From: JAAUTS01 sp038250235
Lineage (GTDB): Bacteria; Verrucomicrobiota; Verrucomicrobiia; Methylacidiphilales; JAAUTS01
Length of the DNA: 64,000 nt
Assembly (NCBI GenBank): GCA_038250235.1
Contig: JBBSCO010000004.1
Span: forward strand, 1 to 64,000
Direction of reading: 5' to 3'
Below the pieces are notes generated by a model. That model was not told the origin of the DNA. It saw nothing but the letters and a program-made list of their open reading frames with translations, and did not search any database. This document shows, piece after piece, positions 51,037 through 60,941 of the stretch. Each line of letters begins with the position of its first letter. Position 1 is the stretch's first letter. A program made the position numbers and the translations under genes.

Positions 51037-51160
51037 GAAAACCCCGCCGTAAAATGCCTTGTTAAGGTTGTCCAAGCAACAGAATTCCGATCTTCAAGAG
51101 TGGTTACCCTGGACTTTTTCTGTTTTTACAAAATCAAGGCCATACGGTAAACTGGAAAAC

Positions 51161-52468
51161 ATGACTTCCTCTCCCAACCCCGCACCAGCCCCGTCACTTC
51201 CCCCGGCGTCGAAAAAAAACAACAAGTCCAGATGGATCATTGCCGCCGTGATCCTTTTTCTGGTTTTGATTGTAGGACTGGTGTCACTTGCTGTTGTCGG
51301 GGTGGCCGGCGTTGCGGGTTACAGCTACTACACCAATCAAAAAACAGAGGGCACCCCGGAATTGTTAACCCCTCAGAAACGACAGGCTGACTATCTGCTT
51401 TGGAGCCAATCGAGGCAAAAACTGGCTGATTGGAACGCAGGAGGCATTAATGCCGGCGCTTTTAAAAAAACACCCGGGCTGTGGGAACGCTGGTTTACCC
51501 TGCCCCCGGATTCCGTTGCGAGGAAAGTGTTCCAGGCCCGGCTTCCTGTCGGCTATAGGCTGAAAGACTTCACGCTGGGTGACTACGAAAAAAATGAAGA
51601 AGGCTACCATCTCACTTACCATGTTACGCTCATTGCCCAGGAAGATCAGTTTTTGGCTCCAGTCCAAAGGTATCCTGCGGCGGCGAAGTCCAAAACATTC
51701 CTCCGTTACAGTCCTTACCTGATTCTTACTTCCGATCTTCCCGCCGGTCTGACCTATTCCACTTCCTCAGCCCGTAAAGTGTATGTGGCAGGACAGGCCG
51801 TTCCTCTGACCTGGGAAGTGCCTTTGGTGGCCAAGGTGGACGGAGCCTGGCGGGTGCTGGATGCGCATCCCCTGCCACTACAGCGGAATCCGGAGTTTGA
51901 GTATCGGGCATTTACGGAAAACGGTGGAATTGGAGCCTTGCTATTGCGCAGCGGCACGGAACTCAGCGATGCCGCACAGCAGGCGGTGCTTCTGGCATCG
52001 GATCTGGATGCCCGGATTGTCTCCATTGAAGCCGAAAGTTCCACCTACCGGCAGAGTCTGCTGGCTGGTCTTCCCGGTCGTGGTATTGACCGTGGAGGGG
52101 CTGGAGGAAGCGGGACACCGACCAAGGCGGGTATCGGCACCGTGGCAGGTGCGGGAACAGGTGCCCTGATCGGCGGATTGGCCGGGGGCGGGGATGGTGC
52201 CGCCATTGGTGCGGGAGCGGGAGCCGCAGCCGGTTTGTTGGGTGGATTTATTGTGGGCCGCAGCGATGAAAAACGTGCGGTGAAACGGCAGAACTCTGCG
52301 CGCGACAGTGCCCAGCGCCAGGCGGAATCAAGGGCGGTAAATCACAAAGCTGGTTTGTACAAGGCTCTGGAGAATGAATTGAAACAGAAAGCTGCTCAGC
52401 ATGATGCCGCCCTGCTGCGTGGCGGCTTTGGCGAACCGCCATACCGTGTGCCTTCTGCGCTGGATTAG
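51161..52468 (+). CDS. membrane-anchored protein with C-terminal glycine zipper
   Basis: 435 residues from ATG 51161. A proline-rich, then Lys/Asn-rich start and one membrane helix (WIIAAVILFLVLIVGLVSLAV) precede an extracytoplasmic domain of about 280 residues. A glycine zipper follows (GTVAGAGTGALIGGLAGGG, then GAGAGAAAGLLGG), which may pack into membrane. A charged tail rich in Arg/Gln ends the protein. Function not known. It is followed by two genes in close order. Confidence 0.7.
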   Translation: MTSSPNPAPAPSLPPASKKNNKSRWIIAAVILFLVLIVGLVSLAVVGVAGVAGYSYYTNQKTEGTPELLTPQKRQADYLLWSQSRQKLADWNAGGINAGAFKKTPGLWERWFTLPPDSVARKVFQARLPVGYRLKDFTLGDYEKNEEGYHLTYHVTLIAQEDQFLAPVQRYPAAAKSKTFLRYSPYLILTSDLPAGLTYSTSSARKVYVAGQAVPLTWEVPLVAKVDGAWRVLDAHPLPLQRNPEFEYRAFTENGGIGALLLRSGTELSDAAQQAVLLASDLDARIVSIEAESSTYRQSLLAGLPGRGIDRGGAGGSGTPTKAGIGTVAGAGTGALIGGLAGGGDGAAIGAGAGAAAGLLGGFIVGRSDEKRAVKRQNSARDSAQRQAESRAVNHKAGLYKALENELKQKAAQHDAALLRGGFGEPPYRVPSALD

Positions 52469-52483
52469 GATGGAATTCCAAGC

Positions 52484-53050
52484 TTGAATCCTGAAGTCAA
52501 AGAGTCAATTGTCAGGCTGGTCAAGCCCTTGCTAGTGGCCTTCCTTCTGATTGCGGCGGGAGGCTGGATGTTTTCCTTCGATGTGCCGGCGGGGGAGGAT
52601 GTCAGCAACCGGGAACGCATGAAAGCCCTGGGGTTTGCTTTCGGAGGTTTTGTGTTGATCGCTGCGGGCTCCGGCATCCTGCTTTTTCCTTTGTCACGTT
52701 TGGTGAGTTCGTATTTTGAGTCACTGTTTTGGCCCGCCGATCTGGGAGTGGCCCCGGCCCTGCACAAGCTCCCGGAATGGTATCTGAAGGAGGGGCGTTA
52801 TGCGGATGCTTTGGCGGAATATGAAAAAATGATCCGGAACCATCCCCGCATGGTGGAGGCCTATCAAGGCCTGTTGTATGTGCTTTATGCCTGTATGGGG
52901 GATGTTGCTTCAGCAGAGAAACGTTTCCGCCAAGCGCGAAGAAAAATTTCTCCCCGACAAAGGGGGGAATTCCAGTTCTATTACAGGGAGCTTCTGGAAA
53001 ACCGGGCTGCCGCTCCGAATCACAGCCAGAAGAATCCCTGGGAACACTAA
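52484..53050 (+). CDS. membrane protein with TPR-like motif
   Basis: 188 residues if the TTG at 52484 is used; no ATG precedes the conserved part. Two membrane helices (LLVAFLLIAAGGWMF and FGGFVLIAAGSGILLFPL) are followed by one to two TPR-like units (DALAEYEKMIRNHPRMVEAY and AEKRFRQARRKI). It would tether a TPR to the inner membrane. It starts 15 bp after the zipper gene and likely shares its mRNA. Confidence 0.6.
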   Translation: MNPEVKESIVRLVKPLLVAFLLIAAGGWMFSFDVPAGEDVSNRERMKALGFAFGGFVLIAAGSGILLFPLSRLVSSYFESLFWPADLGVAPALHKLPEWYLKEGRYADALAEYEKMIRNHPRMVEAYQGLLYVLYACMGDVASAEKRFRQARRKISPRQRGEFQFYYRELLENRAAAPNHSQKNPWEH

Positions 53051-53095
53051 AAAGCGGGGTTGCCCGTGCCTCCATCCCCGCTAAGGTCGCCTGTC

Positions 53096-53758
53096 ATGCC
53101 AAATGAAATTTTCAAAACCAAGCTGGTGGTTTTCGACTGTGACAGCACCCTGAGCGCTTTGGAAGGCGTTGATGAATTGGCGGCGCTGCGCGGCCCGGAA
53201 ATTTTCAAAGCCTGTGAGCAGATGACGCTGGATGCCATGGAGGGCCGTATCTTGATCGAGTCCGTCTTTGGGAACCGTTTGGAGAAAATCCGGCCCCATC
53301 GGGATGAGGTGGCCCTTATCGCCCAACATTACATAGACACCATGGAGCCAACCATTCAGGAGAGCTTGGCCCAGCTCAGAAACAACGGTTGGGAACCTGC
53401 TATTTTGAGCGGAGGCTTTACCCAGGCGATTGAACCCCTGGCCAGTCTGTTGGGAATTTCAAGGGTGGAGGCTGTGCCTCTGCTGTTCCATTCAGACGGA
53501 AGTTATACCGGATATGGTGAACAGGCCCCTACCACACGAAATGGAGGGAAGCCGGAGGTTTTACAGAGATGGCGAAAGGAGGAATCTTTCAAGACCATCG
53601 TGATGGTGGGAGATGGTTTCAGCGATCTGGAGACCAAAGGGACCGCAGATCTGTTTGTCGGCTTTGGCCGCTACGTCCGGCGGCCCAAAGTCGAGCAGGA
53701 AGCCGATGCTTTTATTTTATCTATGGCGGAGTTGCCGGAGCTTCTGAAGAGGTTTTAA
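53096..53758 (+). CDS. phosphoserine phosphatase-like HAD hydrolase
   Basis: 220 residues from ATG 53096. HAD motif I is FDCDSTLSA, motif II is ILSGG and the last motif is VGDGFSDLET. The cap with EGVDELA and FKACEQMT resembles SerB, which removes phosphate from phosphoserine in serine synthesis; serine would feed the SHMT reaction. The cap's usual length is kept. Its last 38 bp overlap the end of the convergent channel gene. Confidence 0.82.
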   Translation: MPNEIFKTKLVVFDCDSTLSALEGVDELAALRGPEIFKACEQMTLDAMEGRILIESVFGNRLEKIRPHRDEVALIAQHYIDTMEPTIQESLAQLRNNGWEPAILSGGFTQAIEPLASLLGISRVEAVPLLFHSDGSYTGYGEQAPTTRNGGKPEVLQRWRKEESFKTIVMVGDGFSDLETKGTADLFVGFGRYVRRPKVEQEADAFILSMAELPELLKRF

Positions 53759-55991
53759 TTCTTGGCAAGATCCGGAATTCCAGAGGCCTGCTGCTGTCCA
53801 GATGAATATCCCGTTGAGGGAATGGGATGGAGATCTTGGCTTTTTCCAACGCTTCAGAAATCCGATGACGGGCTTCGCTGGTGGCGTCCACCCGCTCCTC
53901 AGAAGAGGTTGAAAAAAGAATTTTAAACAACAAGGCGTTATCGCCGAAGTCAGCAAATAAAACAGCCGGTGCAGGTTCGGCCAGAACGCCATCGATCGAC
54001 TGGATGGTTTTTAGGAGAATATCGGAGACCTCCCGGGTGGGGCTTCCATAGCCGACGCCGATTTCAATGGAAGTTCGTATGATGGAATCCGAAAGTGTCC
54101 AGTTCACGATCACATTTTCCAGAAGATAGCTGTTGGGAACGATACGTTGGGTGTTATCCAGTGCTTTCACCCGTGTGCTGCGGGCTCCGATGTGTTCAAC
54201 TTTTACCACGTCTCCCTCAATCTGGATGGTGTCCCCCTCGTTGATCGGGCGTTCGAATAAAAGGATCAGGCCGCTGATAAAATTTTTGATTATGTCCTGG
54301 CTGCCGAAGCCAACACCCAAGGCCAGTGCTCCGCTGATGATGGTAAGTGAGGTCAGGGAAAAATTAAAATACTCAAAAATACCCATGCAAAAGGCGACAA
54401 TAATTGTGTAATAAACAAGCTTTTGATAGGCAGAAGCAGCTCCCGAGGCGATACCGTAATGGAGGAGTATTTTCCGGCCGAGCAGATTGCTGACAGTCCA
54501 GGCTACGGTGAGTCCGATGCTCAACCAGAACAAAACCCAGAAAAGGGTGGAGATCCGGAAAGCACGGTCTTCCAAAAGGAAAAGTTCTTTATACCAAAAG
54601 GCTTTCAGGAAATTCCAAGAGTTTTCCTGCAATGCCCGCCAGGAAAACTTGCTGCTTCCCGCGTCTAGTTCATCCAAGAGACGGCCTGAAAGTTGAATGA
54701 TAGCCTTGGTGCTCCAAATCTCTTCCTGAAAACTCGAGATTAGATCTGCTTGATGGCGGATGGAGGTTTCGGTCCATATCAAAACGTCTTTGTCTGTGCT
54801 TTCCCGCGCCCTGGATCTTAGTGCCTCGAGTTTTTTCCGGGCGCTTTCCATACTGGTTGTCAGGTAATCAAACTGAGGCTCCAATCTTTCGCGTGCTTCT
54901 TCCATGGCTTTGATCCAGCCTTTTTTGTCCGCTGGTTTAGCCCTATCTTTATAGAGTTCGTAGCGGTCATGCATGATTTTGCGGGTGAGAACAATTTGTT
55001 CCTGCCAGGTTTCGTTCAGGCTGTTTCTACGTTGGGCTGCCATGAGTCCAGTTTGTGCTGCTTCCATGCGGGCCTTCTCTGCCGGTGTTGCGAGAGGAGA
55101 ATCTGTGGTATTTTTTTCGAGATCCTTTTGCGCTAAACCCAGCTTTTTCTGCGCTTCTTTCAGCGATTCCTTGATGGCCAGTTCCTGAGTATCATATTGG
55201 CGTTTGGTTTCACGCCAGGCGGAGTCATCCAGTTTGAGATTTTCCTGAATAAAGCGTATCTGAGGTCTCAGCAGTTGTTTCCTCAGATCAAGAATTTCTT
55301 TTTTTAGTTTGGTGTTAGCACTGTTGATCTGGCTGCGGACCAGTTGGGCCAAGTTTACGCGGCTTTGTAGCTTGGCAGCGCTGGTTGAGACGGTCAGTTC
55401 CTCCGCAAGATCCTTGGCCAACCTTCTGGATTCCTCGCTTTTCTTATAAGCATCCAAATCCCGTGCCAGTAGGTCATCAGATTGAACCGAGGCGTCGAGA
55501 GCCAGACGTGTTTCCTCTTCGAGATTTTCTTGTACTTCATAGAGGACGTCCAGTTTTCCCAAGTCGTAGGGCTTGGTGAATTTTTCATTGATTTGCGCTT
55601 CCAGAGGTAACTGGGAAACTTTTGACAAGGCATTTTTTTCTTTTTCAAGAGACTCTGCCACTGTCAGCGCCTCCTCCTGCCTGGCCAGAGCGGCATCCAG
55701 ATCAATGAGGAGCCGTATCTGTTCTTTGTAAAGTTCGGGTTCTTTCTGAAGGGTTTTCAGGACATTTTGAAGGAGGGTGCGGTGTTCTTTGACTTCTTTC
55801 AGTTCGGGCAGTTTATCATCGGATCCGGCTGTGCTAGCAGTAGATGCCGTCTGTTCTTTCTTTGTCGTTTCGGCTGCCGGAAAAAGGGGATTTTGGGCCT
55901 TTGAAAAGCCAGTAGTGAGAAAGAAAAGCAGAAGGGTCAAGGCCGGAGCCCCCAGAAAGGGGAACGACCGCAGAACGGGGATTAGTATCAT
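53721..55991 (-). CDS. MscS-family mechanosensitive channel with long coiled-coil extracytoplasmic domain
   Basis: 756 residues from ATG 55991, where a signal peptide (ALTLLLFFLTTGFSKA) begins; the 101-codon in-frame extension upstream is not supported. Residues about 60-430 are helical and coiled-coil (as in MscK/MscM periplasmic domains), followed by four to five membrane helices. The MscS core follows: GALALGVGFGSQDIIKNF (pore helix), FERPINEGDTIQIEG and RIVPNSYLLENVIVNWT. It gates on membrane tension during osmotic downshock. The coding end overlaps the serB-like gene by 38 bp. Confidence 0.9.
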   Translation of the reverse strand: MILIPVLRSFPFLGAPALTLLLFFLTTGFSKAQNPLFPAAETTKKEQTASTASTAGSDDKLPELKEVKEHRTLLQNVLKTLQKEPELYKEQIRLLIDLDAALARQEEALTVAESLEKEKNALSKVSQLPLEAQINEKFTKPYDLGKLDVLYEVQENLEEETRLALDASVQSDDLLARDLDAYKKSEESRRLAKDLAEELTVSTSAAKLQSRVNLAQLVRSQINSANTKLKKEILDLRKQLLRPQIRFIQENLKLDDSAWRETKRQYDTQELAIKESLKEAQKKLGLAQKDLEKNTTDSPLATPAEKARMEAAQTGLMAAQRRNSLNETWQEQIVLTRKIMHDRYELYKDRAKPADKKGWIKAMEEARERLEPQFDYLTTSMESARKKLEALRSRARESTDKDVLIWTETSIRHQADLISSFQEEIWSTKAIIQLSGRLLDELDAGSSKFSWRALQENSWNFLKAFWYKELFLLEDRAFRISTLFWVLFWLSIGLTVAWTVSNLLGRKILLHYGIASGAASAYQKLVYYTIIVAFCMGIFEYFNFSLTSLTIISGALALGVGFGSQDIIKNFISGLILLFERPINEGDTIQIEGDVVKVEHIGARSTRVKALDNTQRIVPNSYLLENVIVNWTLSDSIIRTSIEIGVGYGSPTREVSDILLKTIQSIDGVLAEPAPAVLFADFGDNALLFKILFSTSSEERVDATSEARHRISEALEKAKISIPFPQRDIHLDSSRPLEFRILPRIKTSSEAPATPP

Positions 55992-56044
55992 TGGGTTGGA
56001 GGTTACAGATCCCGGGCGGTAATGCCAAGGGTTGCCTGTGAAAC

Positions 56045-56073
56045 AAAAAAAAGGCGGATGGGTTACATCCGCC
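56045..56073 (-). terminator. intrinsic terminator of the polysaccharide operon
   Basis: GGCGGATG, five bases, CATCCGCC, then on the minus strand eight U (56052-56045). Perfect stem, GC-rich, short loop. It lies about 30 bp beyond the GT2 stop and about 55 bp before the channel gene starts. Confidence 0.9.
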
Positions 56074-56101
56074 CCGGGCATGGGTTCCGTCAGTGAGAAA
56101 A

Positions 56102-56869
56102 TCAGGCCCTGAGCCAGGCAATCAGGAGTTTGAAGGAAAGAAGCGATTCTGCCAGAACGCGTTGTCCGGTGTAAATCCAACCGGCTTTCCCACCGAAAAA
56201 ACAACCTTTGTGGAAGAGGGTAAAAAACAAAACGGCTGGTGGGGCGGGAAGAATGAATTTGCGGAGTTTGTCCTGGATGCGTAGTTCTGACCATGGGGTG
56301 TGAAAAAGCTTTTCTACTTCCATATCAGCATATTTTTCCTGGGAAGACCACCAGCGTGAGAAGGGTTTTCGGTCATCGTGCCAGACAGGTTCCTGAAATG
56401 CTTTTACGTGACCTTGTACAATGAACGTTTGGGTGTGACCATCTTTGACTACATGTGTGGATGCCGGACGAAATAAAGTGATGCGCGGCGGCAGCAGGGA
56501 GTTTTTTAGAGGATGTCCATGGATACAGTATCGAAAAGGAATCTTAAATCCGTGTACAGTTTCGGGAACCTCCAGCAGTCTCAATTCATTGATGAAAGCC
56601 GGTGTTAGAAAGTAGTCGGCATCCAGGGCAAGCATCCAGGGCGTGGGCACAAGGGTGATGGCATAATTCCATTGGTGGGCGAATGATTGAAATGGGTGCG
56701 TATGCCATTGTACGCGTGGATTGGAGCGGCAAATCCATTCGGTGTCATCGGTGCTGCCACTGTCCAAAACTATGATACTCTCCGCCCAATGCAGGGATTC
56801 CAAGGTGCGGGTGATGTTCGCTTCCTCATTGAAAGTAAGGATGACCGGGGTGATTTCAGCGGGGGTCAT
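56102..56869 (-). CDS. glycosyltransferase family 2
   Basis: 255 residues from ATG 56869, which overlaps the preceding gene by 14 bp. The GT-A features are ITPVILTFNEEANI, VLDSGSTDDTEW and MLALDADYFLT (DxD-like metal site), followed by KIPFRYCIHG and WHDDRKPFSRW. The C-terminal part with FFTLFHKGCFFGG is membrane-associated, as in WaaE/KdtX-type lipid-linked sugar transferases. Acceptor unknown. Confidence 0.88.
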   Translation of the reverse strand: MTPAEITPVILTFNEEANITRTLESLHWAESIIVLDSGSTDDTEWICRSNPRVQWHTHPFQSFAHQWNYAITLVPTPWMLALDADYFLTPAFINELRLLEVPETVHGFKIPFRYCIHGHPLKNSLLPPRITLFRPASTHVVKDGHTQTFIVQGHVKAFQEPVWHDDRKPFSRWWSSQEKYADMEVEKLFHTPWSELRIQDKLRKFILPAPPAVLFFTLFHKGCFFGGKAGWIYTGQRVLAESLLSFKLLIAWLRA

Positions 56870-57986
56870 TGAGCAGGCTTTCGAAGTGGCTGAGGAATTT
56901 TCCGGAAATGAAGGAGGGATGGAATTTTTTAACAGTCTCCAGAGCGTTTGTCCGCATGGTCTGCAGAAGTTTAGGGTCTTCCAGCAGGTTGTGAATGCAG
57001 GTGGCGAGTTCGGCGGCAGGCTCGTGTTCACTGTGGTGATTGAAGGACCAGCCATTGTGACCTGAGCGCAGCCAGTCACTGAAAACCGGATTACTGCTGA
57101 CGATGGGTACACAGCCGCAGGCCATTGCTTCGATTGGTGCGATAGGCATGGCTTCTCCCTTGTCTGCCAGAGTGGGATAGCAAAAAATTGAATGTTGCCG
57201 GTAAATCTTGGCTAGATCGCATGCACCGAAAACGGGTGGTTGGAAAAGCACCGGAAAACTGAAAGCAAGGGATTTGAGCCGCTTGAGATACGAAGAACCA
57301 CCACCACCTTCGCTTGTGTTGGAGGGTCCGACGATAGTCAGAGTGGCCTCGGGAAAATGTGGATGAATTTTGGAAAAAGCCTTGATCAGAACATCGACAC
57401 CTTTTTCCGGATGAATTCTTCCAATGTATAGGATGCTTTTGGGTTTGTGAGGGACTGTGTTGTCCGGGAAAAAACTGCAGGCATCATAAGGGTTGGCAAT
57501 GCAAGCGAGTTTTTGCGTCAGACTGGGTGTTTGTTTTTCAATGGCCCTGGCCAGGGCCAGAGTCGGTGTGACGAGAAGCCCGGCTCTACCATAAAGTAGC
57601 ATTTGATACTTGGGGAAGCGGTTGACGGAGACCACGATGGCGCCGGAGCGGGTGGCGAGTAGGGGCGCGAGAAAGGGCAGCCAAAAATCATTGGTGATAA
57701 AGATGTCACCATCCGGGAGGCGGCGGCAGAGGCTCCATGCGTAAAAAAAATCCCGGATCAGGTTGAAAAGGGTTCGCGAGCTTTGATTGAAGCCTCCATG
57801 CCGCAGGATTTGGACGTTTCCGTGCATTTCTTTGGCAGGTTGAGCTCTGGTTCTCCGTGCAAGGATGGTTACCTCGTGGCCTTCACTGGCAAATAAAGGA
57901 GACAAAGCCGCCCAGACGCGGATCATCCCGCCGCCGCGGGTAGCGGGATAGGGGAAGCAGGGGCCGGTTGCGATGGTGATACGCAT
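56856..57986 (-). CDS. glycosyltransferase family 4
   Basis: 376 residues from ATG 57986. The N-terminal GT-B domain has PATRGGGMIRVW. The nucleotide-sugar domain has SILYIGRIHPEKGVDVLIKA and YPTLADKGEAMPIAPIEAMACG, with the E-x7-E pair represented by EAMPIAPIE. It is a retaining transferase, presumably of the exopolysaccharide repeat unit. Its ATG lies within the operon 2 bp from the stop of the preceding gene. Confidence 0.9.
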   Translation of the reverse strand: MRITIATGPCFPYPATRGGGMIRVWAALSPLFASEGHEVTILARRTRAQPAKEMHGNVQILRHGGFNQSSRTLFNLIRDFFYAWSLCRRLPDGDIFITNDFWLPFLAPLLATRSGAIVVSVNRFPKYQMLLYGRAGLLVTPTLALARAIEKQTPSLTQKLACIANPYDACSFFPDNTVPHKPKSILYIGRIHPEKGVDVLIKAFSKIHPHFPEATLTIVGPSNTSEGGGGSSYLKRLKSLAFSFPVLFQPPVFGACDLAKIYRQHSIFCYPTLADKGEAMPIAPIEAMACGCVPIVSSNPVFSDWLRSGHNGWSFNHHSEHEPAAELATCIHNLLEDPKLLQTMRTNALETVKKFHPSFISGKFLSHFESLLNDPR

Positions 57987-57987
57987 G

Positions 57988-59172
57988 TCAGTCGGTCCGG
58001 ACAAAGGAAGGAGGCGGCCCTCCGCTCAAAATCCAAGCATAGAAGAGGGACATTTTTTGGGCAATAACCGACCAAGATAATTCCAGGGAGGCATAGTCTT
58101 TGCCTGCCAGGCCCATTGTTGCCAAAGCAGGTGGAGGTAGTAGGAGAGCCGTTGCAAGTGTTTGTCTGAGGGAATCGACAGACATGGGAATCCACCAGCC
58201 GCATTTATTATGGTTCAGGATTTCCCAAGGAGTGCCGTGGGTTGTAATGACAGGTGTCCCGTGGGCGAGAGCTTCCGCCACTACAATGCCAAAGTTTTCT
58301 TCGTGGCTGGGAAGAATGAAAAGTTCAGCGTGTTCCAGAAGACTTTCTTTGAGACTTCCGGAAACAGGCGGATGTAAGTAAATGCGTTTCCCCATGCCGG
58401 TCGAGCGGATGGCAGCTTCTATTACAGGCCGGTAATTGCTGAGATCAGGACCTACCAGCAGTAGCAACCAGTCCTTTTGATTTTCTTCAGGAAGTCTTGA
58501 CCAGGCTTCCACGAGTTCCAGCAACCCCTTTTTCGGATGAATGCGACTCATAAAAAGAGCCAGACGTTTTCCTTTCAATTCCGGAAATGATTTTTCAATT
58601 ATCTTTTTGCAACTTGGATTTGGAGAGGTTGGGTTGATCCCATTGGGGATAACAGCTATTGGTTGGGTGAACCCTGCCAGTCGGATAGCATCGGCTTCTT
58701 GACCGGAGGTGGCATGAAAGGCAAAAGCAGAGTTGAGATCAGAATGTTCATGCAGATGCCAGACAAGACGTTTTTTAAAAGCTGAGTTGGCAAGAGCCCA
58801 AGAACCGAGCATTCCTCTGGGAGAGACAATGTAGGGTTTTTGTTTCCGCGCCGCAGAACGTGCAGCATAGTGATTAGGGAACATCCAAAGACCATGATTG
58901 TGGACAATAGATGCCCGATGAGCTTCCCGCTCGATGGCCAGAGCAAGTGAAGGTGACCAGCCTCTAAGTGGCCGGGTTAATATATTGGGGCGAATGGCTG
59001 TCAGGATCTTGGGAGACAATAAGGGAAGTGGACCATGTTCTTCGTAATTCAGGCAGAGAAGGCGTACTGAAATGTGCTGTTCAGGAAGTGTTTCGAGCAG
59101 GTTGGGAACGGATTGAGCCGGGCCTCCGACAGCAGGGTTAATGGAGGCAACAACGTGAAGGACAGGGGACAT
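57988..59172 (-). CDS. glycosyltransferase family 4
   Basis: 394 residues from ATG 59172. It has GGPAQSVPNLLETL, IVHNHGLW, SPRGMLGSWA, ALFMSRIHPKKGLLELVEAW and LPSHEENFGIVVAEALAHGTPVITT, the full GT4 E-x7-E signature. It starts 2 bp after asnB ends. The donor is not predictable. Confidence 0.93.
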   Translation of the reverse strand: MSPVLHVVASINPAVGGPAQSVPNLLETLPEQHISVRLLCLNYEEHGPLPLLSPKILTAIRPNILTRPLRGWSPSLALAIEREAHRASIVHNHGLWMFPNHYAARSAARKQKPYIVSPRGMLGSWALANSAFKKRLVWHLHEHSDLNSAFAFHATSGQEADAIRLAGFTQPIAVIPNGINPTSPNPSCKKIIEKSFPELKGKRLALFMSRIHPKKGLLELVEAWSRLPEENQKDWLLLLVGPDLSNYRPVIEAAIRSTGMGKRIYLHPPVSGSLKESLLEHAELFILPSHEENFGIVVAEALAHGTPVITTHGTPWEILNHNKCGWWIPMSVDSLRQTLATALLLPPPALATMGLAGKDYASLELSWSVIAQKMSLFYAWILSGGPPPSFVRTD

Positions 59173-59174
59173 GA

Positions 59175-60941
59175 CTAAAGTGATAGACCGTGTTTGTCCA
59201 TCCAGTGAAACAGAGAGATCAGTGCATTTTTTTGATACCACGTGCGGGTAAGAGAAGACCAGTCAGGAGGAATAAGATCTTCAAATTCGCGCAGTGGACC
59301 GCGGAACCAGGAATCATAGGGCAGAGAGAATCCCTGTTTGGGGCGTCGGAAGACGTCTTGCGGAATCGAGGGAAGGCATTTTTGGAGAAGTTGTTTTTCG
59401 ATGTCGAAGCGAATGGAGGCTGGAAGCGAGGCCCCTGTGCGCCAGAGGACTTCATCAAGGAAGGGGTGCCGGAGTTCAACGCTGTGCGCCATGCTGCAGG
59501 CGTCACCATCACGAAGGAGCTGGCGCTGGAGGTATTGGTGGAATTCCATGAAGGCGACCTGGCTCTGGCCCAAAGACCATTCGGATCCGGTGGGAGCGGG
59601 AGTGTCTGTTGTCAGGGTATCGGAATGAAGACCGCGGGAAAGGAGCATGGTGTGAATGAGCTGGCGGGGGAAAATGCCGCGGTAGCAGCGATATGCATGG
59701 GACCAGGTGAGCGGGCCGGAAGCCCAATCCACCATGCGTGCGAGGCGGGTGGCGCCCAGAAGCGGTGCCAGGTGGTGGAGGGAAGAGAGGGGGAGATAGC
59801 GGAGCAGGGAAATGATTTTTGGGATACGGGTGAATGAGGGATAACCGCCAAGTAATTCATCGCCGCCGATCCCGGTGAGCATGACCTTAAGGTCGTGCTG
59901 CCTGCAGGCATGACTAACGCAGAAAATATTGAAGCCATCCATGGAAGGTAGGTCCTGGGCGTGGAGATGGCCTTGATAGAGGGAATGGACGGCTTGGTCC
60001 TCCAGGAAAAAATTGGCGTGGGGTGTGCCAAAGTGGGAGGCGATACGCGCAGCGTCGGAGTTCTCTTCCCGGTGGTTACCCGGGAAGCCCAGGGTGAGGG
60101 CGAGCTGGGGATGGATGCCGAGGGCGGCTGCTGCTGCGAGGATTGAGGAAGAGTCCACGCCGCCGCTAAGGAAGAGTCCCACGGGGACATCGCTGATGAA
60201 GTGACGGCGGACAGAGTCTAGCCAGGCCTCGCGAAAGTCGTCGGGAGTGGCGTTGTTTTCACGCAGACTGATGGGAATGGAGCTGAACTGCTCGGATGAT
60301 AGGGTGCCATCCTTCCATTGCCAACATGTTCCGGGGGGTAGGGTGGTGATACCCTCAATAAGGTTTTCGCCGCCGCACCCCCATAATAAATAGTCGGCCA
60401 CGGCGGCGGGGCTCAGGCGGGTTGAGGTGATGCCGCTGCGCAGCAGGGTGCGCACTTCGGAGGCGAAGGCCAGGCCTTGGCCGGACTGGGCCACATAAAG
60501 GGGTTTCATGCCGAAGGGGTCGCGGGCAAGGAGCAGACGTTTTTCGGTCGAGTCCCAAAGGGCAAGGGCAAACATACCGCGGAGTAGCAGAAGTGCACCG
60601 GGGCCGCGGTGGATGAGCAGGCGGAGGATGACCTCGGTGTCGGAGGAGGTGAGGAAGGGGATGCCCTCTTTTTCCAAGTCGGCGCGGAGATCGCGGTAGT
60701 TGTAGATTTCTCCGTTGAAGATGAGGTGGTAGCGTCCGTCGAACGTCATAGGTTGGCGTGAGCGCTCAGTAAGGTCGATGATAGAGAGTCGGGTGTGGGC
60801 GAGGAGGGCAGGACCGGCAGGATCGAAGTAGTGGCCGCTGCCGTCGGGTCCGCGGTGATGCATCGCCTGGCAAAGCAGACGGGCGTGTTCCTCAGGTGAG
60901 GGGTGGGGGGAGACGCCTACGAGACCAGCTATGCCGCACAT
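59175..60941 (-). CDS. asnB: glutamine-hydrolysing asparagine synthase (polysaccharide-locus type)
   Basis: 588 residues from ATG 60941; Cys2 (MCGIAG) becomes the N-terminal glutaminase nucleophile. The N-terminal Ntn domain (HHRGPDG, FNGEIYNYRDLR) is followed by the PP-loop synthetase LSGGVDSSSI near residue 250. In exosortase and capsule loci such AsnB-like proteins often amidate a uronic acid rather than make free asparagine; that is inference. The start overlaps the next gene of the operon by 13 bp. Confidence 0.93.
   Translation of the reverse strand: MCGIAGLVGVSPHPSPEEHARLLCQAMHHRGPDGSGHYFDPAGPALLAHTRLSIIDLTERSRQPMTFDGRYHLIFNGEIYNYRDLRADLEKEGIPFLTSSDTEVILRLLIHRGPGALLLLRGMFALALWDSTEKRLLLARDPFGMKPLYVAQSGQGLAFASEVRTLLRSGITSTRLSPAAVADYLLWGCGGENLIEGITTLPPGTCWQWKDGTLSSEQFSSIPISLRENNATPDDFREAWLDSVRRHFISDVPVGLFLSGGVDSSSILAAAAALGIHPQLALTLGFPGNHREENSDAARIASHFGTPHANFFLEDQAVHSLYQGHLHAQDLPSMDGFNIFCVSHACRQHDLKVMLTGIGGDELLGGYPSFTRIPKIISLLRYLPLSSLHHLAPLLGATRLARMVDWASGPLTWSHAYRCYRGIFPRQLIHTMLLSRGLHSDTLTTDTPAPTGSEWSLGQSQVAFMEFHQYLQRQLLRDGDACSMAHSVELRHPFLDEVLWRTGASLPASIRFDIEKQLLQKCLPSIPQDVFRRPKQGFSLPYDSWFRGPLREFEDLIPPDWSSLTRTWYQKNALISLFHWMDKHGLSL

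Noticed and set aside
55992..56294. 101-codon N-terminal extension of the MscS-type protein
   Set aside because: A signal peptide begins at 55991, and the extension crosses the operon terminator and is rich in Arg/His/Pro without any fold.
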